Part shown: piece by piece, positions 1-10,417 of the stretch
Layout of the letters: each line of letters begins with the position of its first letter
Position numbering within the stretch: the stretch's first letter is position 1
Origin: JBBDWR01 sp040902745
Lineage (GTDB): Bacteria > Actinomycetota > UBA4738 > HRBIN12
Reading direction: 5' to 3'
NCBI GenBank assembly: GCA_040902745.1
Contig: JBBDWR010000029.1
Span: 1-64,000 of the forward strand
DNA length: 64,000 nt
Translations under genes and position numbers: made by a program
Notes under the pieces: generated by a model
Told to the model about the DNA's origin: nothing
What the model saw: the letters and a program-made list of their open reading frames with translations, nothing else
Database searches by the model: none

Positions 1-71
<71 letters not shown>

Positions 72-149
72 GCGTGCTGCCACGGTCAGTCTAGGAGCGG
101 CCACCCACCCCTACAACCGCCGAACGGATCAGGTGGCCGAAATCCCAGG

Positions 150-581
150 TCAGGACCCGCTGGAGCCAAACCCTTCCGTGCCGCGCTCGGAATCTGACAG
201 CTCGTCGACGAGCACGGGCTCGACGCTCGGCAACGCCACGACAACGAGCTGCGCTACGCGGTCTCCGCGCCCGATCTTCACAGGCTCGGAACGATCGTGG
301 TTCACCACGGCGATCCTGACCTCTCCCCGGTAGCCGGCGTCGATCAGGCCCGGCGCGTTGATCAGGGTGAGGCCGTGACGTGTGGCCAGACCCGAGCGCG
401 GGAGCACTAAGCCCGCATGGTTCGGCGGGATCTCGACGGCCAGGCCCGTGCCGATGAGGGTGCGCTCGCCTGGCTCGATCAGGTGATCCTCGGTCGCCTC
501 CAGGTCGAGGCCCGCGTCGCTCGCGCGCGCCTGCGTCGGCGTGTGTCCCCGCCGATCGACCTTCTTGAACCGTAGCTGCAT
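150..581 (-). CDS. dut: dUTP diphosphatase (dUTPase)
   Basis: Trimeric dUTPase of 143 aa, the usual size. It hydrolyses dUTP to dUMP and pyrophosphate, keeping uracil out of DNA and feeding dTMP synthesis. All five family motifs are visible: SDAGLDLEA (residues 21-29), PRSGLA (61-66), NAPGLIDAGYRGEV with the catalytic Asp and Tyr (about 75-88), GDRVAQLVV (106-114) and the C-terminal P-loop-like RGTEGFGSSGS (133-143). The ATG lies directly after the stop of the upstream VOC remnant, so translation is probably coupled. It belongs to a nucleotide-metabolism neighbourhood with nrdJ and nrdR. Confidence 0.96.
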   Translation of the reverse strand: MQLRFKKVDRRGHTPTQARASDAGLDLEATEDHLIEPGERTLIGTGLAVEIPPNHAGLVLPRSGLATRHGLTLINAPGLIDAGYRGEVRIAVVNHDRSEPVKIGRGDRVAQLVVVALPSVEPVLVDELSDSERGTEGFGSSGS

Positions 582-728
582 CTACCCACGCTCCTCGATC
601 AGCTCGATGCGATTGCCGAACGGGTTCCGGACGTAGAAGGCTTCGGCATCGTCCTCTCGGCCCGGCGGCATGGCGAGCTGTACGTGGTGGTAGCCGGTCA
701 GTCCAAAGGCCGTCGGGGCCTGCGTCAA
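582..728 (-). pseudogene. Internally deleted VOC-family paralog
   Basis: A 48-codon frame, possibly starting with TTG overlapping the TGA of the upstream VOC gene. Its first half (YHHVQLAMPPGREDDAEAFY) matches the start of the upstream protein (IHHVQLAMPDGEEHDAVRFY), and its end (VRNPFGNRIELIEERG) matches the end of that protein (VRDPFGNRLELIEELRG). About 70 central residues are missing, but the frame is kept. It looks like a tandem VOC duplicate that lost its core by an in-frame deletion, so it cannot fold as a normal VOC domain. Whether the short peptide is made is unknown. It ends one base before the dut start. Confidence 0.7.
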
Positions 729-1108
729 CCGCGGAGCTCCTCGATCAGCTCCAGGCGGTTCCCGAACGGGTCGCGCACGTAGACGCGGTCGTACCCGTCC
801 ATCTCCACCGTGTCGGTGACCTTGTAGCCCGCCTCTTCGAGCCGGGCGCGGATCTTGCCGAGGCCCTCGACGAGGATCGCCGGATGCGCCTTGATCGCGG
901 GGCGGAACACCTCTTCGACGCCCAGGTGCAGCTCGATGTCCCCGGAACGGAACCACACGCCGCCGCGCGGTGAGAGCTGCGGAGGCTTCTCCACCTGGTC
1001 GAGGCCGAGGGCGGTCGCGTAGAACCGTACGGCGTCGTGTTCCTCCCCGTCGGGCATCGCGAGCTGCACGTGATGGATCCCGATCAGGCGAACGTCGTCG
1101 GCTCCCAT
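725..1108 (-). CDS. VOC-family (glyoxalase-like) metalloenzyme
   Basis: A 127-aa single-domain vicinal-oxygen-chelate protein. The start is the ATG at 1108, preceded by GGAAGGGAG, rather than an upstream ATG without a ribosome site. The first beta strand carries the typical metal His (IHHVQLAM), and the C-terminal half ends in YVRDPFGNRLELIE, the usual second metal-site motif with Glu. Families with this fold include glyoxalases, dioxygenases and methylmalonyl-CoA epimerases. The sequence does not say which reaction this one performs. It sits upstream of dut and overlaps a degenerate copy of itself. Confidence 0.85.
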   Translation of the reverse strand: MGADDVRLIGIHHVQLAMPDGEEHDAVRFYATALGLDQVEKPPQLSPRGGVWFRSGDIELHLGVEEVFRPAIKAHPAILVEGLGKIRARLEEAGYKVTDTVEMDGYDRVYVRDPFGNRLELIEELRG

Positions 1109-1231
1109 GACTCCCTTCCTTCCCGGCCCCGTCCCCGCGCTGTCGCGAGGGATGGGTGACGATTCTACGCACACCGAACGAGGGACGGCCCCGAGCGGGG
1201 GCCCCGGGACCGTCGTCGATCGACGCTGCGG

Positions 1232-3997
<2,766 letters not shown>

Positions 3998-4081
3998 CAG
4001 GAGACCCCCTCTCCTCGTCGTGTTTCTGCCTTGGGCCGTGGGTCGCCGGGGAACGATCGACCGTTGAATTACAGGGCCGTG

Positions 4082-4110
4082 ATTCTGTCGCGCCTCGCCC
4101 ACCGGGTCAA
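4082..4110 (-). promoter_or_regulatory. Predicted nrdJ promoter
   Basis: On the minus strand, TTGACC (4110-4105) and CAGAAT (4087-4082) are separated by exactly 17 bases, a good housekeeping-sigma promoter. Transcription would start about 80 bases before the nrdJ GTG. The rest of the roughly 320-base nrdR-nrdJ gap holds NrdR-box-like sites just upstream and no credible gene. Confidence 0.65.
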
Positions 4111-4118
4111 GTCCCGAG

Positions 4119-4166
4119 ACCGAAGATGTAGTGCCAACCCTGAAATCATACCGCTAGATATTGTGG
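4119..4166. promoter_or_regulatory. Tandem NrdR boxes upstream of nrdJ
   Basis: Two imperfect palindromes, ACCGAAGATGTAGTGC (4119-4134) and CCGCTAGATATTGTGG (4151-4166), match the NrdR-box consensus ACACWATATATWGTGT at 11 and 12 of 16 positions. Their starts are 32 bp apart, three helical turns, which is the spacing known for NrdR box pairs. The nearer box ends 9 bp upstream of the predicted nrdJ -35 element. NrdR is encoded by the next gene upstream, so dNTP/ATP-dependent repression of nrdJ is the natural reading. Confidence 0.65.
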
Positions 4167-4315
4167 TCGCCACGAAAGCCGCAGGTCAGCGCAGATGCCG
4201 CTCGGACCAGGATCCGATGCTAGCTGCAGGAGCCGACAAGCAAAGCTCGCGGACTCGCCCCGCAGTGGATCCTGTCGCTCTTTCTCTTGGGAGGTGGCGT
4301 CCCGAAGGTGCCGGA

Positions 4316-4786
4316 TCACGGGCGCTTCTTCGCCGGCTCCTTGCGTTGGATCCGACCCATCTCCCGCTGGAAGTCCTCGACGTCTTCGAAGCCCTTGTAG
4401 ACGCTTGCGAAGCGCAGGTAGGCGATGTCGTCGAGCTTCTTGAGCGCCTGGAGGACCTCGACCCCGACCTCCTCGGAGGTCACCTCGGGCCCGTGGCGGC
4501 GGAGTCGATCCCCGACGCGGTCGGCAACCTTCTGGATCCGCTCCTCGTCCGTCTCGCGGCCTGCCAGAGCCTTGTGGAGTCCCGCGAGCACCTTCTCGCG
4601 CGAGTACGGCTCCTTGGAACCGTCCCGCTTCACGACGGTCACGCCGAGACCTTCGACCCGTTCGAACGTGGTGTACCTGCGCCCACACGAGGCGCACTCG
4701 CGTCGCCGACGGATCGCACCGCCCGCCTCGGCTGGGCGCGAATCGACGACTCGGTCGTCCTCGTGATGACACCAGGGACAGCGCAT
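4316..4786 (-). CDS. nrdR: Transcriptional repressor NrdR
   Basis: A 156-aa NrdR, the ATP/dATP-sensing repressor of ribonucleotide reductase genes. The start is the ATG at 4786 (MRCPWC), which is where the family begins; the frame upstream of it is promoter DNA. An N-terminal zinc ribbon has Cys3, Cys6, Cys31 and Cys34, followed by SCGRRYTTFE, then an ATP-cone domain from about residue 48 to 138 with VVKRDGSKEPYSREK. A basic tail follows. It lies between the SOS-controlled LysM gene and nrdJ, all on the minus strand. A perfect palindrome resembling an NrdR box overlaps its predicted transcription start, suggesting autoregulation. Confidence 0.96.
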   Translation of the reverse strand: MRCPWCHHEDDRVVDSRPAEAGGAIRRRRECASCGRRYTTFERVEGLGVTVVKRDGSKEPYSREKVLAGLHKALAGRETDEERIQKVADRVGDRLRRHGPEVTSEEVGVEVLQALKKLDDIAYLRFASVYKGFEDVEDFQREMGRIQRKEPAKKRP

Positions 4787-4791
4787 AAGAG

Positions 4792-4843
4792 CCACAACAT
4801 GTTGTGGCCAGCGCACGGTACCCCCGAGATGTGGGGGCGTCAA
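4792..4843 (-). promoter_or_regulatory. nrdR promoter with NrdR-box operator
   Basis: TTGACG (4843-4838) and TACCGT (4820-4815) are 17 bases apart. Immediately downstream is the perfect palindrome CCACAACATGTTGTGG (4792-4807), 12 of 16 matches to the NrdR-box consensus, placed where transcription would begin. A weaker GC-rich palindrome, CCCCGAGATGTGGGGG (4822-4837), fills the promoter spacer 30 bp away and could be a degenerate partner box. The layout suits repression of nrdR by its own product. Confidence 0.65.
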
Positions 4844-4865
4844 CCGGGGAAGACGCGGGGAGCGC

Positions 4866-5165
4866 TCAGGCGCTCGCAGGGATGTCGAGCGCCTGACCGG
4901 GGACGATAGCTGTGCCATCCACGCCGTTGAGTTCAGCGATCGCGTCGACCAGCGGCCGTGGATCGGCCTCGGAGCCCACCTGCGCCTGCGCGATCGACCA
5001 GACGGTGTCGCCTGCGCGGACCACGTAGCGCTGGGGAGCGGGATCTCTCGCAGCGCCGCCGTTGAGAGCCCCGGCAGCCGGCCCCCACAGGGTCAGGACC
5101 AGCAGCGGGGCCCCGACGAAGACAGCGAGGCGGCGTCGCCGGATGCGAACAGATGTTCGAGCCAT
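4866..5165 (-). CDS. SOS-induced LysM protein, YneA/ChiZ/DivS-like
   Basis: A 99-aa protein with a basic N-terminus, one membrane segment (about residues 13-32) and one LysM domain (about 47-96, RYVVRAGDTVWSIAQ). The ATG at 5165 is preferred over an upstream one because it follows the promoter and the box. In Bacillus (YneA), mycobacteria (Rv2719c/ChiZ) and corynebacteria (DivS) a small protein divergent from lexA stops cell division during DNA damage, and the first two carry LysM. The same position, size and architecture are seen here, and two LexA boxes lie at its promoter and first codons. The division-inhibitor role is inferred from context. Confidence 0.82.
   Translation of the reverse strand: MARTSVRIRRRRLAVFVGAPLLVLTLWGPAAGALNGGAARDPAPQRYVVRAGDTVWSIAQAQVGSEADPRPLVDAIAELNGVDGTAIVPGQALDIPASA
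5146..5159. promoter_or_regulatory. LexA (SOS) box 1
   Basis: CGAACAGATGTTCG, a perfect CGAAC-N4-GTTCG palindrome, lies within codons 3-7 of the LysM gene. It is the first of three boxes between that gene and lexA and could block elongation or help LexA bind cooperatively. Confidence 0.8.
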
Positions 5166-5172
5166 GGAGAGT

Positions 5173-5201
5173 AGTTTCTCCGAACACCCGTTCGGGGTCA
5201 A
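5173..5201 (-). promoter_or_regulatory. LysM-gene promoter with LexA box 2 in its spacer
   Basis: The -35 TTGACC (5201-5196) is followed one base later by the perfect LexA box CGAACACCCGTTCG (5181-5194). At 17-bp spacing the -10 would be GAAACT (5178-5173), a weak match. Box and -35 are arranged exactly as at the recA promoter, including the flanking bases ggggtcaagca. LexA bound here would occlude polymerase. Confidence 0.75.
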
Positions 5202-5210
5202 GCACATAAC

Positions 5211-5250
5211 CGAACATATGTTTGAGTCGGTTCCACCCCCGTGCTACGTT
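5211..5250 (+). promoter_or_regulatory. lexA promoter with LexA box 3
   Basis: LexA box CGAACATATGTTTG (5211-5224, one mismatch in the second arm) overlaps a -35 TTGAGT (5222-5227), which is 17 bases from a -10 TACGTT (5245-5250). The predicted transcript starts about 25 bases before the lexA ATG. The near-consensus box suggests moderate self-repression of lexA. Confidence 0.72.
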
Positions 5251-5280
5251 CGGACTCGCCGAAACGAGAGGGAGCCCGAG

Positions 5281-5898
5281 ATGGCCACCACCGACGTCGA
5301 TCTGACCGCGAGACAGCGCCGGATCATCGAATTCATCGAGACCACCGTGAGCGAGCGAGGCTACCCCCCCACCGTCCGGGAGATCGGCGAGGCCGTCGGA
5401 CTCACCTCGTCCTCCAGCGTTCACAGCCAGCTCGAGAACCTGCAGAAGAAGGGACTCCTGCACAAGGACCCGACCAAGCCTCGTGCGATCAATCTCGAGG
5501 CGCCGCGTCCCGAGGGTGCGGTGGTCCCGATGGTCGGTCGTATCGCGGCCGGCGCCCCTGTGCTGGCCGAGCAGAACGTCGAGGACTACCTCACCGTCCC
5601 CAATGACTGGGTAGACGGCACGGTGCACTTCGCCCTGAAGGTCACCGGCGACTCGATGATCGACGCGGGCATCCACGATGGGGACACCGTGATCGTTCGC
5701 CAGCAGTCGGTGGCCGACGACGGTGACATCGTGGCGGCGCTGCTTCCCGGACCCGCCGAAGACGAGGCCACGGTCAAGCGCATCCGCCACGAGAAGGGCC
5801 GGGTGATGCTGATCCCGGAGAACCCCCGACTGCAACCGTTCGAGATGACCGACGGCAGCTTGCTCGGCAAGGTCGTCGCCGTCTTGCGCAAGCTCTGA
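5281..5898 (+). CDS. lexA: LexA repressor (SOS regulator, S24 peptidase)
   Basis: A 205-aa LexA. The ATG at 5281 follows GAGAGGGAG; longer in-frame starts would run through the LexA boxes. The N-terminal winged helix spans residues 8-70. The self-cleavage site is Ala90-Gly91 in RIAAGAP, the nucleophile is Ser125 in TGDSMID, and the general base is Lys166 in VKRI. RecA filaments trigger cleavage and release the regulon. It is divergent from the LysM gene, with three LexA boxes between, and convergent with hflX (3-bp gap). Confidence 0.97.
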   Translation: MATTDVDLTARQRRIIEFIETTVSERGYPPTVREIGEAVGLTSSSSVHSQLENLQKKGLLHKDPTKPRAINLEAPRPEGAVVPMVGRIAAGAPVLAEQNVEDYLTVPNDWVDGTVHFALKVTGDSMIDAGIHDGDTVIVRQQSVADDGDIVAALLPGPAEDEATVKRIRHEKGRVMLIPENPRLQPFEMTDGSLLGKVVAVLRKL

Positions 5899-5901
5899 GG
5901 T

Positions 5902-7299
5902 TCAGGCCGGCTCCGACCGGCGGCGGAGCTGGGTCTGCGTCACGACCGCCGGCTCGGCGACGATCAGCTCCGCGAGCGAGGTCCGCTGACGTTCGTTCAC
6001 CAGAGCGTGCACGCGGGTTCCGTCGTCCGCCAGTTCCGTCCCGAGCACCTCGGCTTCCCGATACAGCCGCGCGGTGACGTCTTCGCGTCCGTACGGAACC
6101 AACAACCGCACCTCGATCGGTGGACGAGGGATCGCCTCCTCGGCGTGGACCAGTAGCGCATCCAAGCCTGCCCCGGTCACGCTGGAGACCACGACGGCAT
6201 CGGGGAAGCGTCGGCCCATCCGGGCGCGCTCCACGTCGGAGAGCAGATCTGCCTTGTTCAGAGCGAGGACCTCGGGGATATCGGCCGCACCGATCTCCTC
6301 GAGCACTTCGCGCACCGCTTCGATCTGGCGATCGAGGTCGGGAGACGACGCGTCGGCCACATGCAGCACGATCGTCGCCCGCGTGACCTCCTCGAGCGTC
6401 GAACGGAAGGCTTCCACGAGATCGTGCGGGAGCTTGCTGACGAATCCGACCGTGTCCGAGATCGTTGCCTGCCGACCACTCGGGAGATCCACCTTGCGAG
6501 TGGTGGGATCCAGCGTCGCGAAGAGCTGGTCGGCCACGAGCACGTCGGCACCGGTAAGCGCGTTCGTCAGCGTCGACTTGCCGGCGTTGGTGTATCCGGC
6601 GATCGCGATCTGCGGCACGCGGGAACGCTCCCGCCCCGCGCGCTTCACGTCGCGCTGCTTGCCGAGGGCGATGATCTCGCGCTTGAGCTTCGCGATCCGC
6701 TTGCGGATGTGCTGGCGGTCGACCTCCATCTTCGTCTCGCCGCCCCCGAACCGCGTCCCGATCCCTCCGCCCAGACGCGACATCGCCTCGCCCCAGCCTC
6801 GTAGGCGGGGGAGCAGGTAGTTGAGCTGCGCGAGCTCGACCTGCGCGCGGCCCTCCTTGGAGCGCGCGTGCAGAGCGAATATGTCCAGGATCAGGGCGGT
6901 GCGATCGATCACGCGAACGCGGAAGCGCTCCTCTAGCGCCCGGAGCTGGCCCGGCGAGAGCTCGCCGTCCAGGATCACCGCATCCGCGCCGGCCGCGTGC
7001 AGGGTCCGGTGGATCTCCTCCACCTTTCCCTTGCCGACGTAGGTCGCGGTGTCGGGCACGGCGCGAGGCTGCACGATGCGCGCCACAACCTCGGCGCCGG
7101 CGGAGTCGGCAAGTGCCGCGAGTTCATCGAGGTCCTCCTCCACGATGCTCGGCGCGACGCCAACGAGCACGGCCTTCTCACGAACGGCGGGGCGCCACGT
7201 CGCGGCGAGCGGCGACTCGAGGGCCCCCGCGCCTGCATGGGTTCCGCGCGCGCGTGAGCGCGAGGTCGCGGTTCGATCCGGTGACGGTTCGTCGGACAT
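5902..7299 (-). CDS. hflX: GTPase HflX (ribosome rescue/splitting factor)
   Basis: A 465-aa HflX. An extended N-terminus is followed by the nucleotide-binding N-domain (VGVAPS, RAVPDTATYVGKGK), a helical linker with LPRLRGWGEAMSRLGGGIG and the basic coiled region, then the G domain with Walker A GYTNAGKST, the switch region DTVGFVSKLP and the NKAD base-recognition motif. HflX binds 50S/70S ribosomes and splits stalled ones, notably in heat or antibiotic stress. It is the last gene of the miaB-miaA-dapF-dapE-dapC-dapD run, 10 bp after dapD. An miaA-hflX link is common in bacteria. Confidence 0.95.
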   Translation of the reverse strand: MSDEPSPDRTATSRSRARGTHAGAGALESPLAATWRPAVREKAVLVGVAPSIVEEDLDELAALADSAGAEVVARIVQPRAVPDTATYVGKGKVEEIHRTLHAAGADAVILDGELSPGQLRALEERFRVRVIDRTALILDIFALHARSKEGRAQVELAQLNYLLPRLRGWGEAMSRLGGGIGTRFGGGETKMEVDRQHIRKRIAKLKREIIALGKQRDVKRAGRERSRVPQIAIAGYTNAGKSTLTNALTGADVLVADQLFATLDPTTRKVDLPSGRQATISDTVGFVSKLPHDLVEAFRSTLEEVTRATIVLHVADASSPDLDRQIEAVREVLEEIGAADIPEVLALNKADLLSDVERARMGRRFPDAVVVSSVTGAGLDALLVHAEEAIPRPPIEVRLLVPYGREDVTARLYREAEVLGTELADDGTRVHALVNERQRTSLAELIVAEPAVVTQTQLRRRSEPA

Positions 7300-7309
7300 G
7301 CCGACGAGC

Positions 7310-8128
7310 TTACGCGCCTTCCAGGGACAGGCCCATATCGCGCAGCATGTCGTTCAATCGCAGCTTGGCATCGGTCTTCTCACTCCGGTATCCGATGATC
7401 AACCCGCACGGCAGCATGTACTCCCCTGCAGGGAACGCGCGCGGCCGCATGCCGGGAACCACGACGGCTTCGGACGGCACGACACCTCGGTACTCGACCG
7501 GTTCCTCACCGGTCACGTCGATCACCGGCGTGTTCGAGGTGAGCACCACCCCCGCGCCGAGCACCGCGCGCCGCCCCACGCGCACCCCTTCGACGACGAT
7601 GCACCGCGAACCGATGAATGCGTCGTCCTCGATCACCACGGGTTCGGCCTGGATCGGCTCGAGCACTCCACCGATGCCCACGCCGCCGGACAGGTGTACC
7701 CCGCTGCCGATCTGCGCGCACGATCCCACCGTCGCCCACGTGTCCACCATGGTTCCCGCTCCGACCCGCGCGCCGATGTTCACGTAGCTGGGCATCAGGA
7801 CGACACCGCGCTCCAAGTGGGATCCGTACCGCGCGACGGCAGGCGGCACGACCCGCACCCCGGCTTCTGCGTAATCGCTCTTGAGCGGAAGCTTGTCGTG
7901 GTACTCGAACGGCCCCGCTTCCATCGTCTCCAGGCCGCGGACGCGGAAGTAGAGCAGGATCGCCTTCTTGACCCAGTCGTGCACGATCCACTCGCCGTCG
8001 GACTGGGGTTCCGCGACGCGGAGCTCCCCGCGGTCGAGCATCCCGATCGCCGTCTCGACCGCGCTCTCGTCCATCCCCTCGCCCGGACGATCGAAACTCT
8101 GCTCGATCCGCGCCTGAAGATCGTTCAC
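7310..8128 (-). CDS. dapD: 2,3,4,5-tetrahydropyridine-2,6-dicarboxylate N-succinyltransferase
   Basis: A 272-aa DapD, which transfers succinyl from succinyl-CoA to tetrahydrodipicolinate in the succinylase branch of DAP/lysine synthesis. The central region is a left-handed beta-helix of hexapeptide repeats (VNIGARVGAGTMVD through GAGVVLTSNTPVID). The length and the TMVDTWATVGSCAQIG core match the proteobacterial-type enzyme rather than the longer mycobacterial one, judged from memory. The start is a GTG overlapping the dapC stop (GTGA), so the two are coupled. Confidence 0.93.
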   Translation of the reverse strand: MNDLQARIEQSFDRPGEGMDESAVETAIGMLDRGELRVAEPQSDGEWIVHDWVKKAILLYFRVRGLETMEAGPFEYHDKLPLKSDYAEAGVRVVPPAVARYGSHLERGVVLMPSYVNIGARVGAGTMVDTWATVGSCAQIGSGVHLSGGVGIGGVLEPIQAEPVVIEDDAFIGSRCIVVEGVRVGRRAVLGAGVVLTSNTPVIDVTGEEPVEYRGVVPSEAVVVPGMRPRAFPAGEYMLPCGLIIGYRSEKTDAKLRLNDMLRDMGLSLEGA

Positions 8129-9294
8129 GTGTGGACCTCCCCCAAGACGCCGTCGAGTGCGACGGCAGCTCGTTCGCAGTCTTCCACGGTAGGCACCAGC
8201 GCGATGCGCACGTACCCCTCACCCTCGGGGCCGAAGAACGCGCCCGGAGCGACCACGACCCCTGCCTGGTCGAGCAGACGCATCGCGAACGTCGTCGACG
8301 GTTCGCCGCCCGGGACCACGACCCAGAGGTAGAACGTCGCGGAGGACCCTGCGACGCGGATCTGCTTGCGGTCGAACAGATCGAGCAGCACGCGCCGTTT
8401 AGCCGCGTACCGTGCTCGGTTCTCCGCGACGTGCGACTCGTCGTTCCATGCGAGCACCGAGGCTCGCTGGACGAACTCCTGGGGCGTGACCCCCGTGGCG
8501 GGCCGCAGGTGTTTCAGGGCACCGATCAAGTCGGCATCGCCGGCCGCAAACCCGCTTCGGTACCCCGTCATCGATGAGCGCTTACTCAGGGTGTTCACGC
8601 AGAACACGTTCGTCAGGTCTCCCACCTGCAGGGCGGAGGCGGGCGGCCTATCGAACCACAGCTCCGAGTACGCCTCGTCGGACGCCCACACGAACCCGTA
8701 CTCGCGCGCGAGCGCAGCGACCCGCTCGTACCACTCCAAGGGAGCCGTGGCTCCGGTGGGATTGTTCGGGTAGTTCGTCCACAGGATCGCGGTGCGCCGC
8801 AGAGTGGCCGGATCGAGCGCGTCGAGGTCCGGAAGAAAGCCCCGCCCCTCCGACAGCGGGAGCCGCATCACCTGTGCGCCGACGTATTGCGCTCCGCGCT
8901 CGGGAACCGTGTACCCCGGAGCCGTGACGACGACGAGATCCCTCCCGCTGGCGGGATCGACGATCGCCGACGCGAGCGAGAACACGATCTCCTTGGAGCC
9001 CAATGTCGGAAGCAGCTGCGTGCTCTGATCTACGGACACATCGAACCGGCGGGAGATCCACCCGGCGATCGACCGCCGCAACTCGTGGAGCCCGGCCGCT
9101 CGAGGATAGGAAGAGATCGGCTCGATCGCGTCCGTCAGGCCCCGCCGGATGAATGCGGGCGTCACTTCGCGCGGGTCGCCGACGCCGAAATCGATCACGT
9201 CGCGGCCGGCTGCGACCGCCTCCGCCTTCGCGCGATCGAGCGCCTCGAACGGGTAGGGCTCGACCCCGCGCAGACCCGGGGAGAACGTGGTCAT
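8125..9294 (-). CDS. dapC: Succinyldiaminopimelate aminotransferase
   Basis: A 389-aa class I/II PLP aminotransferase. Features are the YPRAAGLHELR substrate region, the NYPNNPTGA motif, the DEAYSELWFD PLP-contact strand, and the PLP lysine in TLSKRSSMTGYRSGF. It should convert N-succinyl-2-amino-6-oxopimelate to N-succinyl-LL-DAP with glutamate. The assignment to DapC rests on its place between dapE and dapD: it overlaps both by 4 bases. On sequence alone it could be another aminotransferase of the same family. Confidence 0.9.
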   Translation of the reverse strand: MTTFSPGLRGVEPYPFEALDRAKAEAVAAGRDVIDFGVGDPREVTPAFIRRGLTDAIEPISSYPRAAGLHELRRSIAGWISRRFDVSVDQSTQLLPTLGSKEIVFSLASAIVDPASGRDLVVVTAPGYTVPERGAQYVGAQVMRLPLSEGRGFLPDLDALDPATLRRTAILWTNYPNNPTGATAPLEWYERVAALAREYGFVWASDEAYSELWFDRPPASALQVGDLTNVFCVNTLSKRSSMTGYRSGFAAGDADLIGALKHLRPATGVTPQEFVQRASVLAWNDESHVAENRARYAAKRRVLLDLFDRKQIRVAGSSATFYLWVVVPGGEPSTTFAMRLLDQAGVVVAPGAFFGPEGEGYVRIALVPTVEDCERAAVALDGVLGEVHT

Positions 9295-10397
9295 CGCGCT
9301 GCCCCCGTCAGGAACCGGTGCAGTACGTCGTAGGAGCGAACGATGTCGGGGATCTCGACGAGTTCGCCGTCGGTGTGGGCCATCGCAGGGTCGCCGGGGC
9401 CGAAGTTCACGGCGTCGACAGCCATGAGACCGAACTCCGCGACCGAGGTCCAGGCCTGCTTGGCTCGGCGATCCAGGTCGCCGGCCGCCCGCAGCGACGC
9501 CACGAGGGGATTTCCCTCCGGCACCGGTCCCGCGGGAGCATTCCCGATCACGTCGATCTCGGCGCCGGCCGAGACGATCCAGCGACGCAGCTGTAGTTCG
9601 GCTTCCTCCGCGGTTCGGTCGGGCGCGTAGCGGAAGTTCACCGATGCCCGGACCTCGTCGGGCAATACGTTACGGGCCCTTCCTCCGGAGATCGCCGTCA
9701 CGTTCACGACCTCGCGGTAGATCAACCCGTCCTGCTCGACGTCTCGCGGCGTGGCGGAGGCGATCTCGCGTAGGCCGTGGATCGCAGCATGAGCGGCGTT
9801 CTCCCCGTTCCACGGCCGCGCGGAGTGCGCACTGATGCCGCGGAAGATCACGTCCGCGTTGAGGTTGCCGAGACACCCCACCTCGAGTGCGTTGCCGGTG
9901 GGTTCGAGGACCACCGCCAAGTCGATGCGCTCTACCAGCGGGGTGGCACGCAAGAACGGGAGCAAGGCGCTCTGCGTGATCGGCAGTTCCTCTCGACCGA
10001 AGAAGCAGTACCCGACGTCGGCCGGGCGATCCGCGCGCTGCCCACTCCCCAAGTCGGCGGCGAGCTCGAGCATCACGGCGAGACCTGCCTTCATGTCGGC
10101 ACTCCCCCGCCCGACGATCGCCTCGCCCCGACGCCCAGGCGACGCGCTGCCCGCGACCGGGACGGTGTCGACATGGCCCGCAAGCACCACGAACGGACGA
10201 TCGGGGTGCGGTTCGTGGGCGTACAGCCGGACCCCGTCGTGTGCCGCGTCCCCGTGACGCGGCAACGCTCCGACCGTGCGATCGATCCGGTCGAGGATCG
10301 CCGCCTCGCTCCCGCTCTCCGAGGCGATGCCGACGAGCTCCTCCGTGCGGTCTGCCAGGCGCCGCGCGAGGTCGAGGTCCGTCTTCACGGGACCCAT
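9291..10397 (-). CDS. dapE: Succinyl-diaminopimelate desuccinylase
   Basis: A 368-aa M20 metallopeptidase that releases succinate from N-succinyl-LL-DAP. Metal-site motifs visible are AGHVDTVP, GRGSADMKAG (bridging Asp) and FFGREELP (catalytic Glu); the dimerisation domain includes ISAHSARPWNGENA, and the C-terminal metal His is in AMAHTDGE. The ATG at 10397 is listed, but a GTG at 10388 is a real alternative because AGGATGGG sits at good spacing before it. The gene lies 20 bp after dapF and overlaps dapC, completing the succinylase set. Confidence 0.92.
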   Translation of the reverse strand: MGPVKTDLDLARRLADRTEELVGIASESGSEAAILDRIDRTVGALPRHGDAAHDGVRLYAHEPHPDRPFVVLAGHVDTVPVAGSASPGRRGEAIVGRGSADMKAGLAVMLELAADLGSGQRADRPADVGYCFFGREELPITQSALLPFLRATPLVERIDLAVVLEPTGNALEVGCLGNLNADVIFRGISAHSARPWNGENAAHAAIHGLREIASATPRDVEQDGLIYREVVNVTAISGGRARNVLPDEVRASVNFRYAPDRTAEEAELQLRRWIVSAGAEIDVIGNAPAGPVPEGNPLVASLRAAGDLDRRAKQAWTSVAEFGLMAVDAVNFGPGDPAMAHTDGELVEIPDIVRSYDVLHRFLTGAAR

Positions 10398-10417
10398 CCT
10401 AGGGGGCGCGGTCGCCC

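Noticed and set aside
3998..4315. Cobalamin riboswitch in front of nrdJ
   Set aside because: Expected from the enzyme's cofactor, but no aptamer core like that at 23341-23370 is present; NrdR-type sites explain the region.
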